Origin: Bombyx mori
Lineage: Eukaryota; Arthropoda; Insecta; Lepidoptera; Bombycidae
DNA: 64,000 nucleotides
Assembly (NCBI RefSeq): GCF_030269925.1
Contig: NC_085109.1
Span: forward strand, 7,130,001 to 7,194,000
Direction: 5' to 3'
This document shows, piece by piece, positions 12,572-24,900 of this stretch. Numbering within the stretch: the stretch's first letter is position 1; every line of letters begins with the position of its first letter. The notes beneath the pieces were generated by a model. The model was not told the DNA's origin. It did no database searches and saw only the letters and a list, made by a program, of their open reading frames with translations. The translations under genes were made by a program, and so were the position numbers.

Positions 12572-12749
12572 TGGGTGTTACCTATCCTTTTATTAATGAA
12601 TACATTCTCTTTTTTTTTGCTTGATTTAAATTTATCTTGAGATTCGCTTATTTGTGACATAAATGAGGCGCTTTGCGTCTTTGACAACCAAAAAGTTGTT
12701 TCAACTGTTAAGTTCTTCAGAGAGACAATTGTTTTCTATTCAATTATCG

Positions 12750-13450
12750 GCGATCCGTGCTCGAGTTGTGGTCGAGGCGGGTGGCCAACCCCGCCGCAGG
12801 TGCAGCGCCGTGTCCTGGTCGCAAAGATATTACTGGACTTGTCGCTGCCTGGCATCGTGGCGTCGATGCTTGGCGGCGATAAGTCCTGTATGGCTATGCT
12901 TGACTTCTGCGAGTGCACCATCTCGCAGAAGGAAGCGGCGGGGCGAGTAAGGCAAAGCTCTCCTCACTACGCAGAAATCCGCCGCCGCCGAGCACGGGCT
13001 CGGGACCGGGGTCGCATCGATGACCCGGCCCCCTAAGAGCTTGGGCCCCCTAAGAGCTTGGCCCACCCGCTTTGTGCGAATAGGGACCCACGCGTAGGGC
13101 GGCGTGCTTTGCACACTCGCTCGCAGTTGGAAGCCGGGTGATGGTAGGCCGCGTTCCCCCGACCGCTCCGGGGGTAAGGTATAGCGCGGTGCCATCAAGG
13201 CGGGCTCTCGCCTCGCCGAGGGAACCATTCGTGATCGTGTCGGCGGCAGCCGCCGGTCCAGCGTCTGTGGGACGGCGGGATGAATGTAATATGTTCTGCG
13301 TCAACCCTGTCCCGCCGTCTCAATAGCCCCGACTGGGCTCAGGCTCGGTCTGGGGTAGGGCACCAGCTGTGAGCGGCAGGAGATTTTAGTGAGGTTCAGC
13401 TCCCACCTACCCTGCCGCGCGGGTGAGGATCTGGTGATTTTCGCCTGTGG
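12750..13450 (+). mobile_element. R1-like LINE, 3' end of ORF2 plus 3' UTR
   Basis: An abruptly GC-rich island stands out in AT-rich DNA. The + frame ending at 13036 reads 'QRRVLVAKILLDLSLPGIV', 'MLGGDKS' and 'ISQKEAAGRVR', then an Arg-rich end. This resembles the extreme C-terminus of R1-type non-LTR retrotransposons (catalytic RT is far upstream and absent). The remaining ~400 bp to about 13450 would be 3' UTR. The overlapping minus-strand frames are shadows. Clade assignment is from memory of the C-terminal pattern. Confidence 0.7.
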
Positions 13451-13812
13451 AAAAAAACCCTATTACACTTCAAGCGGTTCTTAATATGTGTATGAAAATA
13501 AAAAAATATTCTAAAGCATTCATTTACTTAAACATTCTTCACTACATTTGCTGTATGCTAATAATATGTTTTTTTACAAAATAAATAATAATAAGACTTA
13601 TTACTATTCAAATACTTTAATGGTATAAATCTCACGTTTGTTATTGCTGACACTTTGATAACTTTCTAGTTTTCATTGCTGGACGACTAAGGGGTTTTAT
13701 GCGTTGATTATTGAATCATGCTCTAAATACTGAATAATTTAGAAAAAAAAAGACACGCTTTTTTTCACATAGAGTTTCACCTTCAAAATTGGTTGTTAGA
13801 AATGATAAAATG

Positions 13813-14044
13813 TTTTTTTTTTATTGCTTAGATGGGTGGACGAGCTCACAGCCCACCTGGTGTTAAGTGGTTACTGGAGCCCATAGACATCTACAACGTA
13901 AATGCGCCACCCACCTTGAGATATAAGTTCTAAGGTCTCAAGTATAGTTACAACGGCTGCCCTACCCTTCAAACCGAAACGCATTACTGCTTCACGGCAG
14001 AAATAGGCAGGGTGGTGGTACCTACCCGCGCGGACTCACAAGAG
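13813..14044 (-). repeat. Bm1 SINE, 5'-truncated
   Basis: Poly-T followed by 'attgcttagatgggtggacg' and the full reverse body to 'cgcggactcacaagag'. Confidence 0.95.
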
Positions 14045-14084
14045 TAGTGAGTAGTAAGTAAGTAGTGAATGCGAAGAAGAAAAC

Positions 14085-14330
14085 GCTATTTTACTTTAAG
14101 ATTGTTTTAAGCTGATGCTGAACTTGTTAGATAAGCTCTTGGTTCAATTAAGAGGAGCCTATAGAGATGTACGTAAATGCTGTGGTCACTTCAGATCGAA
14201 GTCTCAATTACTGTGTATTGTATCTACCCATTAAAATGTAACGTCGGATTTTGCTTCAGAAATAGGAAAGATATTGTTATCCTTCCACGCGATTTCCCGA
14301 CCACCGGTACTTAAAGTATTAAAATACATG
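14085..14330 (-). repeat. highly degraded Bm1-like remnant
   Basis: Scattered Bm1 matches in order: 'agaggagcctatagagatgt', 'acgtaaatgctg', 'gcttcagaaatagg', 'gaccaccggta'. It appears to be an old copy next to a young one. Confidence 0.45.
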
Positions 14331-14421
14331 TGAAAACTAATTATTATACGACGAATGATAAGTTAGCAGTAACTCGTATCTTGTGATTAACAGTCGAACA
14401 GACCATTAAATTTATCACACA

Positions 14422-14640
14422 CTAGCTGACCCGACAGACTTCGTAGTGCCTCAATCGATAAATAAAAGACCTAAACTTTTGTATAAAATAAATTTAAAAG
14501 CATTTTCATATTTATCTACCTTTTAAACTTTCTCTGGACTCCCACAAATAATTCAAGACCAAAATTAGCCAAATCGGTCCAGCCGTTCTCGAATTTTAGC
14601 GAGACTAACGAACAGCAATTCATTTTTATATATATAGATT
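14422..14640 (+). repeat. interspersed repeat ('ctagctgacccg' family)
   Basis: It begins 'ctagctgacccgacagactt', has 'aaatcggtccagccgttctc' and ends 'tatatatatagatt'. It is closely similar to 54994-55283, which carries a longer middle. Confidence 0.75.
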
Positions 14641-17059
14641 ACCACCAACATTTACCCATTACGACGCAATTTAATTCTACTATAGTTATTACTTTTCGCC
14701 CCTTATTGATCCGATACTATATTGGAACCTAAACAATTCCCATAAACTAAGTCATATTTATACGTTAACTTCATCTTAATATTTTAGTAACAATGAATCC
14801 AGTTTTGATTAAGGTCTATAACGACCGGATCTATTTCCAAAAGCTTACAAATTGAAACGCTTTATTTAAGTTACAATAATAAACGTAAACAGATTTAACT
14901 TAATTTGTTGTTAAGTCCATTAAATTACCGTCACACATTCAATTAAAAGCTTTAGAACTAATAGCATTAAAAAAACAATAAAAATTACGGATAATCCTGT
15001 TAATCCTATTTGATAATAATACGGTTGAAACAAAATTAGTGATTAAACGTGAATTAAATCCACCGCGTGCCTCACATATTTCATTAGAAGAGGACAGATG
15101 CAATTCTATCGATTCCATCTGAGAGAGGGGGCAGAACTTGGCCCCACCAGCTGCTTATGCGCCGACTTTGATACTACACTGGGGTGACCAATAATTTAAT
15201 AATTTTTATCTCTATTTCATGTAATAGTTTTTTCACTAATTTAAAAAAGATTTGGTTAAGAAGCTATGAGTAGGTGTCAAAAAAAGTTTTGATATACCAT
15301 CGTGATATTAGATAGTGGTTAATTTATCTTCGTTTTGTTTTGTTTGGATTAACTTATACTTATATGACGAAAATTAAATTAACACACGGAGAAACGAACG
15401 CAGATAAAACTTGAAAAACTACTGACACACAAAATGTGGTCTTCCTATATACCTCACACTTGTTCAGTGGGAGTGTTTTGTGCACTCACCCACACAGATA
15501 GACAGGCCTCAACACAGCCTCCTCGCCGAGCACCGCGCACACACACACACAGGGTCCATGCTCTCCGTACGAACACACCGGCACTCTCAGTTCTCTAAAC
15601 AACCTCTTCTACTGCACTCACGCGCACTAAAAAAAGATAAGACGATCTATCGAACTTTTTTTTAAACTCAAAAAAAAATTTATCGTTTTATTGATTCCTA
15701 TAGTTGACTAGACTAGACGTCTCCGACGATTTGAAGACGAAAATACGTTCTAAACAAAACTTTTATGACACAATAATTAATTATACATGTCACTTTAATT
15801 ATGTAAATAGATATGGGTGATAATCAATTTGAATTATGTGTTTCGATTTCGTTCGCTTTGTTCAATGTAAACATATATATATCATAGTGACGTCTAAAAG
15901 TTCCCGCGTATTTTTTTTCCCTCAAGAGAGCTAGTGTTGTAATAAAATGTTCGAACAAGAAGTTATGTGGTACTGATTTGTGTTCGTGAATGGAAACAGT
16001 ATATTGACTTGCATACCATTATGGAACGACACCAAAATGGTATGGATGTGTGGGTAGGTAAGGAATTACATATTCTTCCCTTTATATTATTTATTTTATT
16101 ACCAACTAGCGACCCGCCCTCGCTTCGCTTCGGAAACTGTAATTTATTATTGTATTAATGGATGTTATTATACATTTAAACCTTCCTCTTCAATCGCTCT
16201 ATCTATTAAAAAACCGCATCAAAATCCGTTGCGTATTTTTAAAGATTTAAGCATACATAGGGATATAGGGACAGAGAAAGCGACTTTGTTCTACACTATG
16301 TAGTGATAGTTATTGGTATCTACTTGTTTCGAATTGTAAATTAAAGCCAATTAAAATTATCAAAGATATCCTTAAATTCACACTAAAATCTTAATCTTTT
16401 TTAAACGAACTAGCATCATGTCTAAAATGACAGATTCATTTGCGGATTCATCCATTGCAAATGCTTTTAAGGCTTCTTTTTACATTACGTAGATAAAGTC
16501 TAAATTTTAGACTGATTCTTAGTACTGCTATGTTACTTTTAAGACTCCTTTTCTTATATGTACATACATCCCACTAAAATACTTTATAATAAGAGTTACG
16601 TGTTTAGTTCAAACTAAACACCATTTGGCCATATTATACACAACAATTTAAATGTACATCGTTTGGTATCTGAAAAACAATAAACATAGTTTTATAGTTC
16701 TCCCCAAAAGTTTGCCGTCGGAGTATTTAGTGATAGAACATTGTTGCTTTTAAGGGCGAACAACACTTTAATAATTCGAGGACCAGATTGATGACTAAGT
16801 TTTAGCGGTGAAAATAGTAAAATTGCGACTCTACTGGGAAATAAAACTGAATGCACTTTTTCGTGTTACAAAAACCACTTTAACTTAGACTAGCACGAAC
16901 TTTTAATGCGATTAATTAAGAACTTGTCGTTGTTTGTCTTTTTCATTGAGACATTCTGCAAATAGAAGTTTTCATTTACATAGCTAGACGGCCGTCTCAG
17001 CCCCCAATTTTAGTTTGAATTTCGAAAATCCTCCAAAATACTGCTCACTTTAAAGGCAT
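14641..17059. other. non-coding stretch with an (AC)n tract and a repeat scrap
   Basis: No supported gene. It holds an (AC)n microsatellite at 15538-15551, a CA/CT-rich patch at 15480-15620 and a 33-bp piece of the 'ctagcgacccgccctcgc' repeat at 16106-16138. The patch could be a promoter or 5' UTR, but I found no start exon to attach to it. Confidence 0.4.
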
Positions 17060-17415
17060 ATTTAAATCTAACTTACATTGACACAGCGGCTGTTGTATCA
17101 TTCCTATCGTAACACATTTATTTATAGCCTGAGCAGAGTTCATCCATATCATCTGGAACCGCTGCGTTCATCGACAGTGCGTTTCCAGAGATCTTTTTTG
17201 GCACGTACCATCCGGCTATTGAATGAGCTCCCCTCCACGGTGTTTCCCGAGCGCTATGACATATCCTTCTTTAAAAGAGGCTTGTGGAGAGTATTATGCG
17301 GTAGGCAGCGGCTTAGCTCTGCCCCTGGCATTGCTGAAGTCTATGGGCGACGGTAACCACTCACCATCAGGTGGGTCGTATGCTCGTCTGCCTACAAGGG
17401 CAATAATTTTTTTTA
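17060..17415 (+). mobile_element. LINE reverse transcriptase C-terminus plus tail
   Basis: The + frame reads 'SLSRVHPYHLEPLRSSTVRF', 'RTIRLLNELPSTVFPERY' and 'SFFKRGLWRVLCGRQRL'. This is the usual end of a non-LTR reverse transcriptase ORF in moths (H.Y.LEPLRSST...R.FF.R...WN.LP...FP). It is followed by the 'tgctgaagtctatgggcgac' tail and an A/T-rich end. No RT core remains. Confidence 0.8.
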
Positions 17416-17454
17416 ATAAAAACCTACGAATGTAGCTGGGGGCCAGGTTCTGTT

Positions 17455-17700
17455 ACTAATGCCCAGGGAAATCGGTTATATCAAGGGCACAACCAAAACA
17501 TTGCCTACCACTAGAGGCTGTCTTTAACCCTTGTTTGAAGAAGCACATTCTCACGTAGGGGAGTTCATTCCAGAGCTGAATGGCGTTTGACGATATTGAG
17601 CTTTAGAACGCATTCTGAACGAATGCAGTGATTCCGTATAGAAGAGTTAATTCTACTATGGTGAACCTGTGATAGGATAAAGAGCGTCGACGTATGATTG
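17455..17700 (-). mobile_element. degraded LINE tail, convergent with 17060-17415
   Basis: Reverse-orientation similarity to the same LINE family: 'cattgcctaccactag', 'gaggggagttcatt'-like 'aggggagttcattccagagc', 'gaatggcgtttgacg'. It lies tail-to-tail with the + copy. Confidence 0.5.
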
Positions 17701-18555
17701 TACTCTGGTACTTGGGATTGGGTTAGTCCTATTATTATACTTCTATAACACAAATGTGTTGCAATATCAGTCAGAATCAAGTTTTATAAGTTAACTTTGT
17801 CGTTAAACAATAGACTAATATGTAATATTGTCTCCATGTTCTCTGCGCTCCTTGGAAATAAAAAACTAAGCGTTTTTAATTTAATACATTTTTATTTTCT
17901 ATTCAAAGTTTCGATCCCTATATGTGTACTTTGTGATCCCTAAGCTAATGTATTTTGCTATTTTATCATATTCGAAGCTACACTGAAACTAGTTTCTTCA
18001 CAGATCGTTCAAGATAATGCTGAAATACGAACATAAAAAAAAAACATTATAAAACACCTGTGTCCACTTTGTATAAATTAACCATGAAAAATATATTAAC
18101 TCTGCAACAGCAAAGACGAGATTAACAAACGAAAAGTATACAATAGGTACATTTATTCTGATAAAAATATGACAATTGAATCCAATTGCATCTAATGTAT
18201 ATTGAATTGAAGCTTTTATTAAAAAACTCAACGAAGCTAACTAATTCTAACCCATATCATATTTTGTCTCTTTCGATCAAATTACCTAAAAATCCTCAAC
18301 TTAAAAGCCATTGTAAAAGTGAGACGAACGATTGTTACAGCCCAATTCTTAGTTTCTGAAATATTAAAATGCGTAATTTTGCTGCATAAAAAAACAACTT
18401 TGCCCATGCTCCTATCCCGCCTGTAATCAAGACATTTTTTTAAAACATCGTGTTTATTCCTTGCTCCGATGCTTCTTGAAAAGAGAACAAACCCACAAAC
18501 ACATTTTGAACACTGTATTAAGTTATTATTGCATTTATTTTCCATGGGCCAGATC

Positions 18556-18784
18556 TTTTTTTTTTATTGCTTAGATTAGAGCTCACAGCCCACCCGGTTT
18601 TATAGATCATAGACATCTACGACGTAAATGCGCCACCCACCTTGAGATATAAGTTCTAAGTCTCAGTATAGTTACAACGGCTACCCCATCCTTCAAACCG
18701 AAACGCATTACTGCTTCTCGGCAGAAAGAGGCGGGGTGGTGGTACCTACCCGTGCGGACTCACAAGAGGTCCTACCACCAGTAA
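18556..18784 (-). repeat. Bm1 SINE just upstream of the paired-box exon
   Basis: Poly-T, 'attgcttagat', then reverse Bm1 body to 'aggtcctaccaccagtaa'. A short deletion lies near the tail. It ends 35 bp before the splice acceptor of the Pax exon at 18820, so it lies in the preceding intron. Confidence 0.95.
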
Positions 18785-18819
18785 AAAACAGTAATTCATT
18801 ATTTTTTTTCCTCTAATAG

Positions 18820-18992
18820 GCCAGGGTCGAGTGAATCAACTGGGAGGTCTATTTATCAACGGTCGACCTCTACCAAACCACATCAGGTTGAAAATAGTGG
18901 AAATGGCCGCAGCCGGCGTAAGGCCCTGCGTTATCTCGCGACAGCTACGCGTCTCACACGGTTGCGTGTCCAAAATACTCAATCGATACCAG
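18820..18992 (+). CDS. gsb-n: gsb-n exon: first half of paired domain (PAI subdomain)
   Basis: The acceptor is 'ttcctctaatag' and the donor is 'cag|gtgagc'. It reads [19 protein letters not shown] to [14 protein letters not shown], the helix-turn-helix of the N-terminal paired subdomain. The first Gly codon is split, so the missing upstream exon must end with one base of that codon. The exon ends in phase 0 after Gln. Confidence 0.95.
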
Positions 18993-21900
18993 GTGAGCAA
19001 TTTGCTTCGTTATTCAATATATCCAAGATGTATACGACACAGGCGCTTATTGTCTTCTATTTTATAACCGACTTGTTTAGAATTACTTTTATAATATCAA
19101 GAAGTAGATATTCATAAAAAGGAATATTATATTACATGAATCTATGAAACAAACATATAGATATGTAATGTATATTTTGGGATATGTTATTTAAAATTTT
19201 ACTGAAATTGAATTTTGTACGAAAACAAAGAGTGTTTAGTTTTATACGACGTTTTCCTTTTTTTTATAATCACAACTTAAATTAGTTGTAACACATTAAA
19301 AACAACATCAGATAATAGTTTCGTCAATACAAACATTTTTATGAGTCAATGCTTCACGACCAACGCCCTATGTGCTTTATTACTAAAACCTTAAAATCGT
19401 ACATAATTTAATATTAAACGCCCCATAAATATAGTAAACACTGCAATTAAATCTTAGAAGAAGATTAATAGTTTCAGATACAATACATAATACATATAAT
19501 ATTATTTTATAAGAGAATAAAAACATCCCTTTCGGTATAGAACTTTCTAGAACTTTCTTTATTAAGGTTGACATGACTGAAATAATTTTTCAAACAGAAT
19601 TTTCAAACAAAATGGTTTCCAGGAATCTTCACTTAATACATACTTTCACGTCCCATTACAGTCGATTTAGTGAAGATCTAAAATAACAAGCTCTCTCAAA
19701 ATAACAACCTGTCTCGAAATAACAACGGGCTTATCCCTAATCTAGTAGCAATCCTCAAAGCGAAGTAACAAGAACCGAGTCGGTTTTGTGAACTAATGCG
19801 CAAAATGATGTAGGTAGTAACTAAACGTACTAAACACGTAAAATAAAAGGGTTTCAAGACTACGAGAGCTCATTTAAAGTTACTTCGAATTTCAATAACC
19901 ATTGTTCGCTCGCGTTCATAAGCTTTATTACACTTAAGATCGACCGTTAGCAAGAAAACTGTAGAATGCTCCAAACCTCAAAAATAATTTAATGACAATA
20001 AAAAAACGAAAGATTAAATCGTAAAGGTAAATTTTAATCATGTCTACGATTCGCCAAAACCGAAGTAAATCTACAAAAATTTACTGGTGGTAGGACCTCT
20101 TGTGAGTCCGCGCGGGTGGGTACCACCACCCTGCCTATTTCTGCCGTGAAGCAGTAATGCGTTTCGGCTTGAAGGGTGGAGCAGCCTTTGTAACTATACC
20201 TGAGACCTTAGAACTTATATCTCAAGGTGGGTGGCGCATTTACGTTGTGGATGTCTATGGGCTCCAGTAACCACTTAACACCAGGTGGACTGTGAGCTCG
20301 TCCACCCATCTAAGAAAAAAAAAAACATTTCTCAAAATATTCAAAAGCGTAATCATCGTAAATGTAGTCACAGATTTTAAACAAATAAAATAAAAAATGT
20401 TTCTATAAAATGAATCCCTCTTATTTACGTACGCTATATAAACTTTTTTTTTTTTTTTTATGATTGAAGGATTACTGGTGGCCCGGAGGCCTTTCCAGTT
20501 TCACCAGGACAGGTGGGCGAGCACAGGCTCAGCCAGGAGGGGTGGGATTTGCTAACAGCTACCCGAGCGCCTCCGAAGGAGACCTAACAACTCAAGAGTA
20601 GCTGCTTCGCGAATGAATCTACTACCGGATCGGAATCGCGACCCGCTGAGAAGATCCGGCGAGAAACTCAGCGAGCTGATTCATGGGTTAGGTTGCACGG
20701 CGAACTCTTTGTCGAGTTCGACGAGTACGGTTACCGAGGTCCCTAAGCCTGCTCTTAGAGCTGAAGGCGTCTAGTGCAAAGGTTATTGGATCTGATGGAT
20801 CCGTAAGGACGTGTCTAGGGCGTCGACGGTGACTGGCTCCTGCATGATCAGGATTCGGGGAGTAGTCAGCGGCGGCTACGATAAGGCGATTATCATGACG
20901 CATAGCCTTATCGAAGTACCGTTCCGACGCTGACTTCATGTATTTCTGTATAGATTCGAGGCCCAGGTCGTCGTGTAGGTCAACGTTCCTCACGAACCAC
21001 GGAGCTCCGACGGCTAACCTGCAAAAGCGGGATTGTAGAGATTGAAGGGTGTCTATGTGTGTGCGGGCCGCGTGAGCGAACACCACACTCGCGTAAGTCA
21101 TGACGGGCCTTATGCAAGTTTTGTAAAGTGTCACCTTGTTCCGAAGCGACATTTTACTCCGCTTACAGATCATGGGGTAGAGTCTACCGAGAATAAACGC
21201 GGCACGGTCACGGACTGATTTTATATGCGGGCGGAATGTCATCGATGCATCCAGGGTAACGCCCAGGTACTTGACCTTCCTGACCCAGGGTATGGATTGA
21301 CTAAAGAGAGTAATCGGGGGTGTGAGATTCCTCCTCCTAATACGGGAGGAAATCCGTGTGAAGCTTCCCCTCTGAAATAGCACCGCAGTACTTTTCGCTG
21401 GGTTGATGTCTATGCGCCATTTTCGGAACCACTGTCCTAGGGCTAGGGCTGCGCTCTGAAGCTTCTTCGCGATTAGGGACTTGTTTCTACTGGAATAGTA
21501 AACAGTCGTGTCGTCGGCGAATAAAGCTAAATGGGTCGGCGGCGACCGGGGAATATCGTTAACGAATAAGCTAAATAGGAGGGGTGAGAGGACAGAGCCT
21601 TGCGGGACTCCAGCTGTGAGAGGTCGTGGGGAGGAGCGGGTTCCCTCGACTCGATATCGAAAAGAGCGGTTCGACAAGAAATCCCGTATGATGAGCACGA
21701 GACTATCCGGCACACCCATGTTGAATAGTTTGAAAATCAAACCGTTGTGCCAGACTTTGTCGAACGCTTTTGCGACGTCGAAGAAGAGAGCTCCCGTGTA
21801 TAACGGTTTTGGTCGATTAAGCCCCACAAGAATGTGCTCCGTGAGGCGGTGCACCTGTTGAACGCAAGAGTGATTTGTACGGAATCCGAATTGTTCATCG

Positions 21901-24900
21901 ATGAGAATGCCCTTGGATGAGACGAAGTCTCTAAGGCGATTGTAGAGCAGACGCTCATACAGTTTGCCTAGAGACATGAGGAGGCTGATCGGGCGGTAGC
22001 TCGTCGGATGATTTTTTGGTTTACCGGGTTTATGTATGCCGATAACGTCCGCTTCTTTCCACACCGCGGGAAAGATACAGTTCGCCATAGCGGCATTGAA
22101 AATAGATGCCAACATCACGATGAGTTGGACGGGTAGAAGTTTAATAACGCGGTTGGATATACCGTCGGAACCGGGAGCCTTGCGAGGACGTAGGTCTTTG
22201 ATCAAGTCTTTAACTTCCATCGGGGTGACGGGTGGTAACGCATCCGAGGGTGGCAAGGAGGCTCTGCGTTCTACCTCACTGTCTACTAATTCTACATGAA
22301 CAGGGTCCACGGATTGAGTGCGGGGCGTACACTGGGTTTGCAATGTATCGGCCAGCAGCTCTGCTTTTTCGTCATCATCGAACGCCGCGAGACGGCCTGA
22401 GGGGCCTACGAGGGGGGGCATAGTTACTACCGTATCCGATTTGAGAGTACGAGCTAAGCGGTAGTAAGACCTTTGGGAGGGCGCGAGTACTTCTAAGAAA
22501 TCAGACCATCTGGCATCTCGGACTTCGGCGATGCGAGACTTTACGTCGCGTTGTAGGGCACGCATTCGAGTACGATTTTCCGCGGTAGGGCTACCTGTCG
22601 TAGGCGCGTATTGAAGCGTTCTTAGCTCTTAGGAGCTCCCTAATATCGTCGGACAATTTGAAGCGGTGAAGGAAGTCCTCCGCTACAACTTGTTTCGATG
22701 ACCTATCTAATGTCGAGGTGATGTGTGACGTTAAGATGTCTATGGCTTCAGCGGTATCCTGAGGAGACGGGCCCAGCTATATAAACTACGGCTACACGAA
22801 CGCTGCTATATTATATTATGTTGGCATCCCTGTCGTAAGTTGGCCCACGCGAGCTGTTCGATCGGCAAACAATCGCCATTGATCCCCGAACCAACGAAGC
22901 CTGAAGGTTCGTTTTCACTGCATAGGCAATAATGGCGATTGTTTAACTCAGGAAGCGTTTATTCACGCTCTATGAGTGTAGGGTGCGACCTCTGCCACTG
23001 CCTGTTTTTGAGTTCCATTGTGAAAATACTAGGTAACTAAATATAGGTATATTTAGACAGAACAATTTTTTTTATAATTTAATTTTTTTATTTTAAAATT
23101 AATAAGTAATTAATTTAATCTTCGGTAAACATCATTTTGACAATCACGACTACTCTGTCAAGAGTGAGGCTATTGAGAAGAAGAAACATAATTTTCAAAT
23201 ATTTTGGAAAAACACTTATTAGTATTAATAATAATTAGTATATCAAAGGTTCTATTGAAATTTTAATCCCCATTCATCTATTATTCCACATCGATTATTA
23301 AGACATTAGCTTTTAAAGAATGTCGTTTACACGTGTTGATGTACATTCATTATTGTTCGTTATTTTCTGATAAGCCAGTGTGATTATGTTCAAATCATCA
23401 ATTAGGAATCTAGAGTGTATTAATAGTAAATTCTTTTATAATTTAATGAAATGAAACGCCTGAAATAAAAAGTATTTATGTTCTAATTTTGCTTCACAAA
23501 AATAAAATGTAAGAAATAAAAGTAATGACATGACAGGCGTATTTACGAGTATACGAAGGCCGCATTATTAAATTTACTTGCCATCAAAAATACACAGGAA
23601 TCAATCTTCCTGTTGACATTCTCAATTGTATTAGTACGTAATTTGATATTGCCCTCCACCGCTGATACAATCTAAAAACGTTTTTTGATTTAAGATAACT
23701 CATTCCATACCACTTTTCTCTTTCATTTCATTATGCTTAATTGGTAAAGTACTAAGATCTTCTGAGAGTTGACAATAAGCTAACAGTAAAATTGTTTGAG
23801 GTATTTGTTTTTCTAACATTAATGCGAGAAGGAGTCAAATGTTATTACAATGCAGTTGATGTCTACCATATAATCATTTAAAACCATCGGTAGAAGCGAA
23901 TAAAAAAAACACTGGTAGTAGAACCTCTTGTGAGTCCGCGCGGGTGGGTACCACCACCCTGCCTATTTCTGCCGTGAAGCAGTAATGCGTTTCGGTTTGA
24001 AGGGTGGGGCAGCCGTTGTAACTAAACTTGAGACCTTAGAACTTAATTCTCAAGGTGGGTGGCGACATTTACGTTCTAGATGTGTATGGGCTCCAGTAAT
24101 CACTTAACACCAGGTGGGCTGTGAGCTCGTCCACCCATCTAAGCAAAAAAAAAAACAATTTTCTGTAGGTACAATCTTTTTACCGTTTTGATATTAATTC
24201 TAAAATTATGACATATATACTCGAATACGTATAGTAAGACTAAAACAACTTACCTACAACGCGTTTACCTTGTAATAAAACAAAAAATATTGTAAAACAT
24301 TGAACTTGTGAACGTTACCGATTTTTACAAAAATAATTCATAAATAAATTGTCTATCCCGTTCAGGAAACCGGTTCGATTAGACCTGGCGTGATTGGCGG
24401 ATCGAAGCCGAGGGTCGCTACACCTGAAGTAGAAGCTAGAATCGAAGAACTCAAACGACAAAATCCGGGTATATTTTCATGGGAAATAAGAGAAAAGTTA
24501 ATTAAGGTAAATTCAATGAACCGAATGATCTAAATACGCAATTTTGAATCTCATTTTTTAATAAACTGAAACATAATACAACATTTAATGAATTGTATAA
24601 GAAATCGATAGCAACAAAAACATGACTATACTAGAAAATCCTGAGAGCTTCGCAACCTAAATTGCCAAACCTACATTATACTGAAGAGATAAACTTTAAA
24701 TGATATACTAACTGTTTCAGGAAGGCGTCACGGACCCACCCAGCATATCGTCAATATCCCGACTGCTCAGAGGAGGTTCGAGGGACCCGGATGGAAAGAA
24801 AGACTATAGCATAGACGGCATACTTGGAGGTTAGAATCTTCATATTCAAGTACATTTGAATAGGTCACGCTTAAAAACATAATAACCCATGAATGGGCAC

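Larger units (their letters stand above)
20433..22787 (-). mobile_element. 5'-truncated BMC1-type (Jockey-like) LINE with 12-bp target-site duplication
   Basis: Insertion body 20445-22775, transcribed on the minus strand, with poly-A seen as T-run at 20445-20460. The direct repeats 'gctatataaact' at 20433-20444 and 22776-22787 are a perfect 12-bp target-site duplication. The 3' UTR (about 20461-20687) matches the fragments at 4.4 and 38.8 kb. The 5' end is lost, so the endonuclease part is absent. It lies antisense in a gsb-n intron. Confidence 0.95.
18993..24365 (+). other. gsb-n intron inside the paired domain (5.4 kb)
   Basis: The intron is bounded by gtgagc and ttcag. It contains two Bm1 copies and a 2.3-kb antisense LINE. 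The remaining 19.1-20.0 kb and 22.8-23.9 kb are AT-rich and unrecognised, apart from the inverted repeat at 22867-22944. Confidence 0.85.

Noticed and set aside
12830..13304. Overlapping minus-strand frames of 132 and 84 codons
   Set aside because: They lie opposite the R1-like LINE C-terminus and 3' UTR. High GC removes stops in all frames.
21508..21861. 117-codon + strand frame
   Set aside because: Antisense to the reverse transcriptase core of the LINE; a GC-rich shadow.
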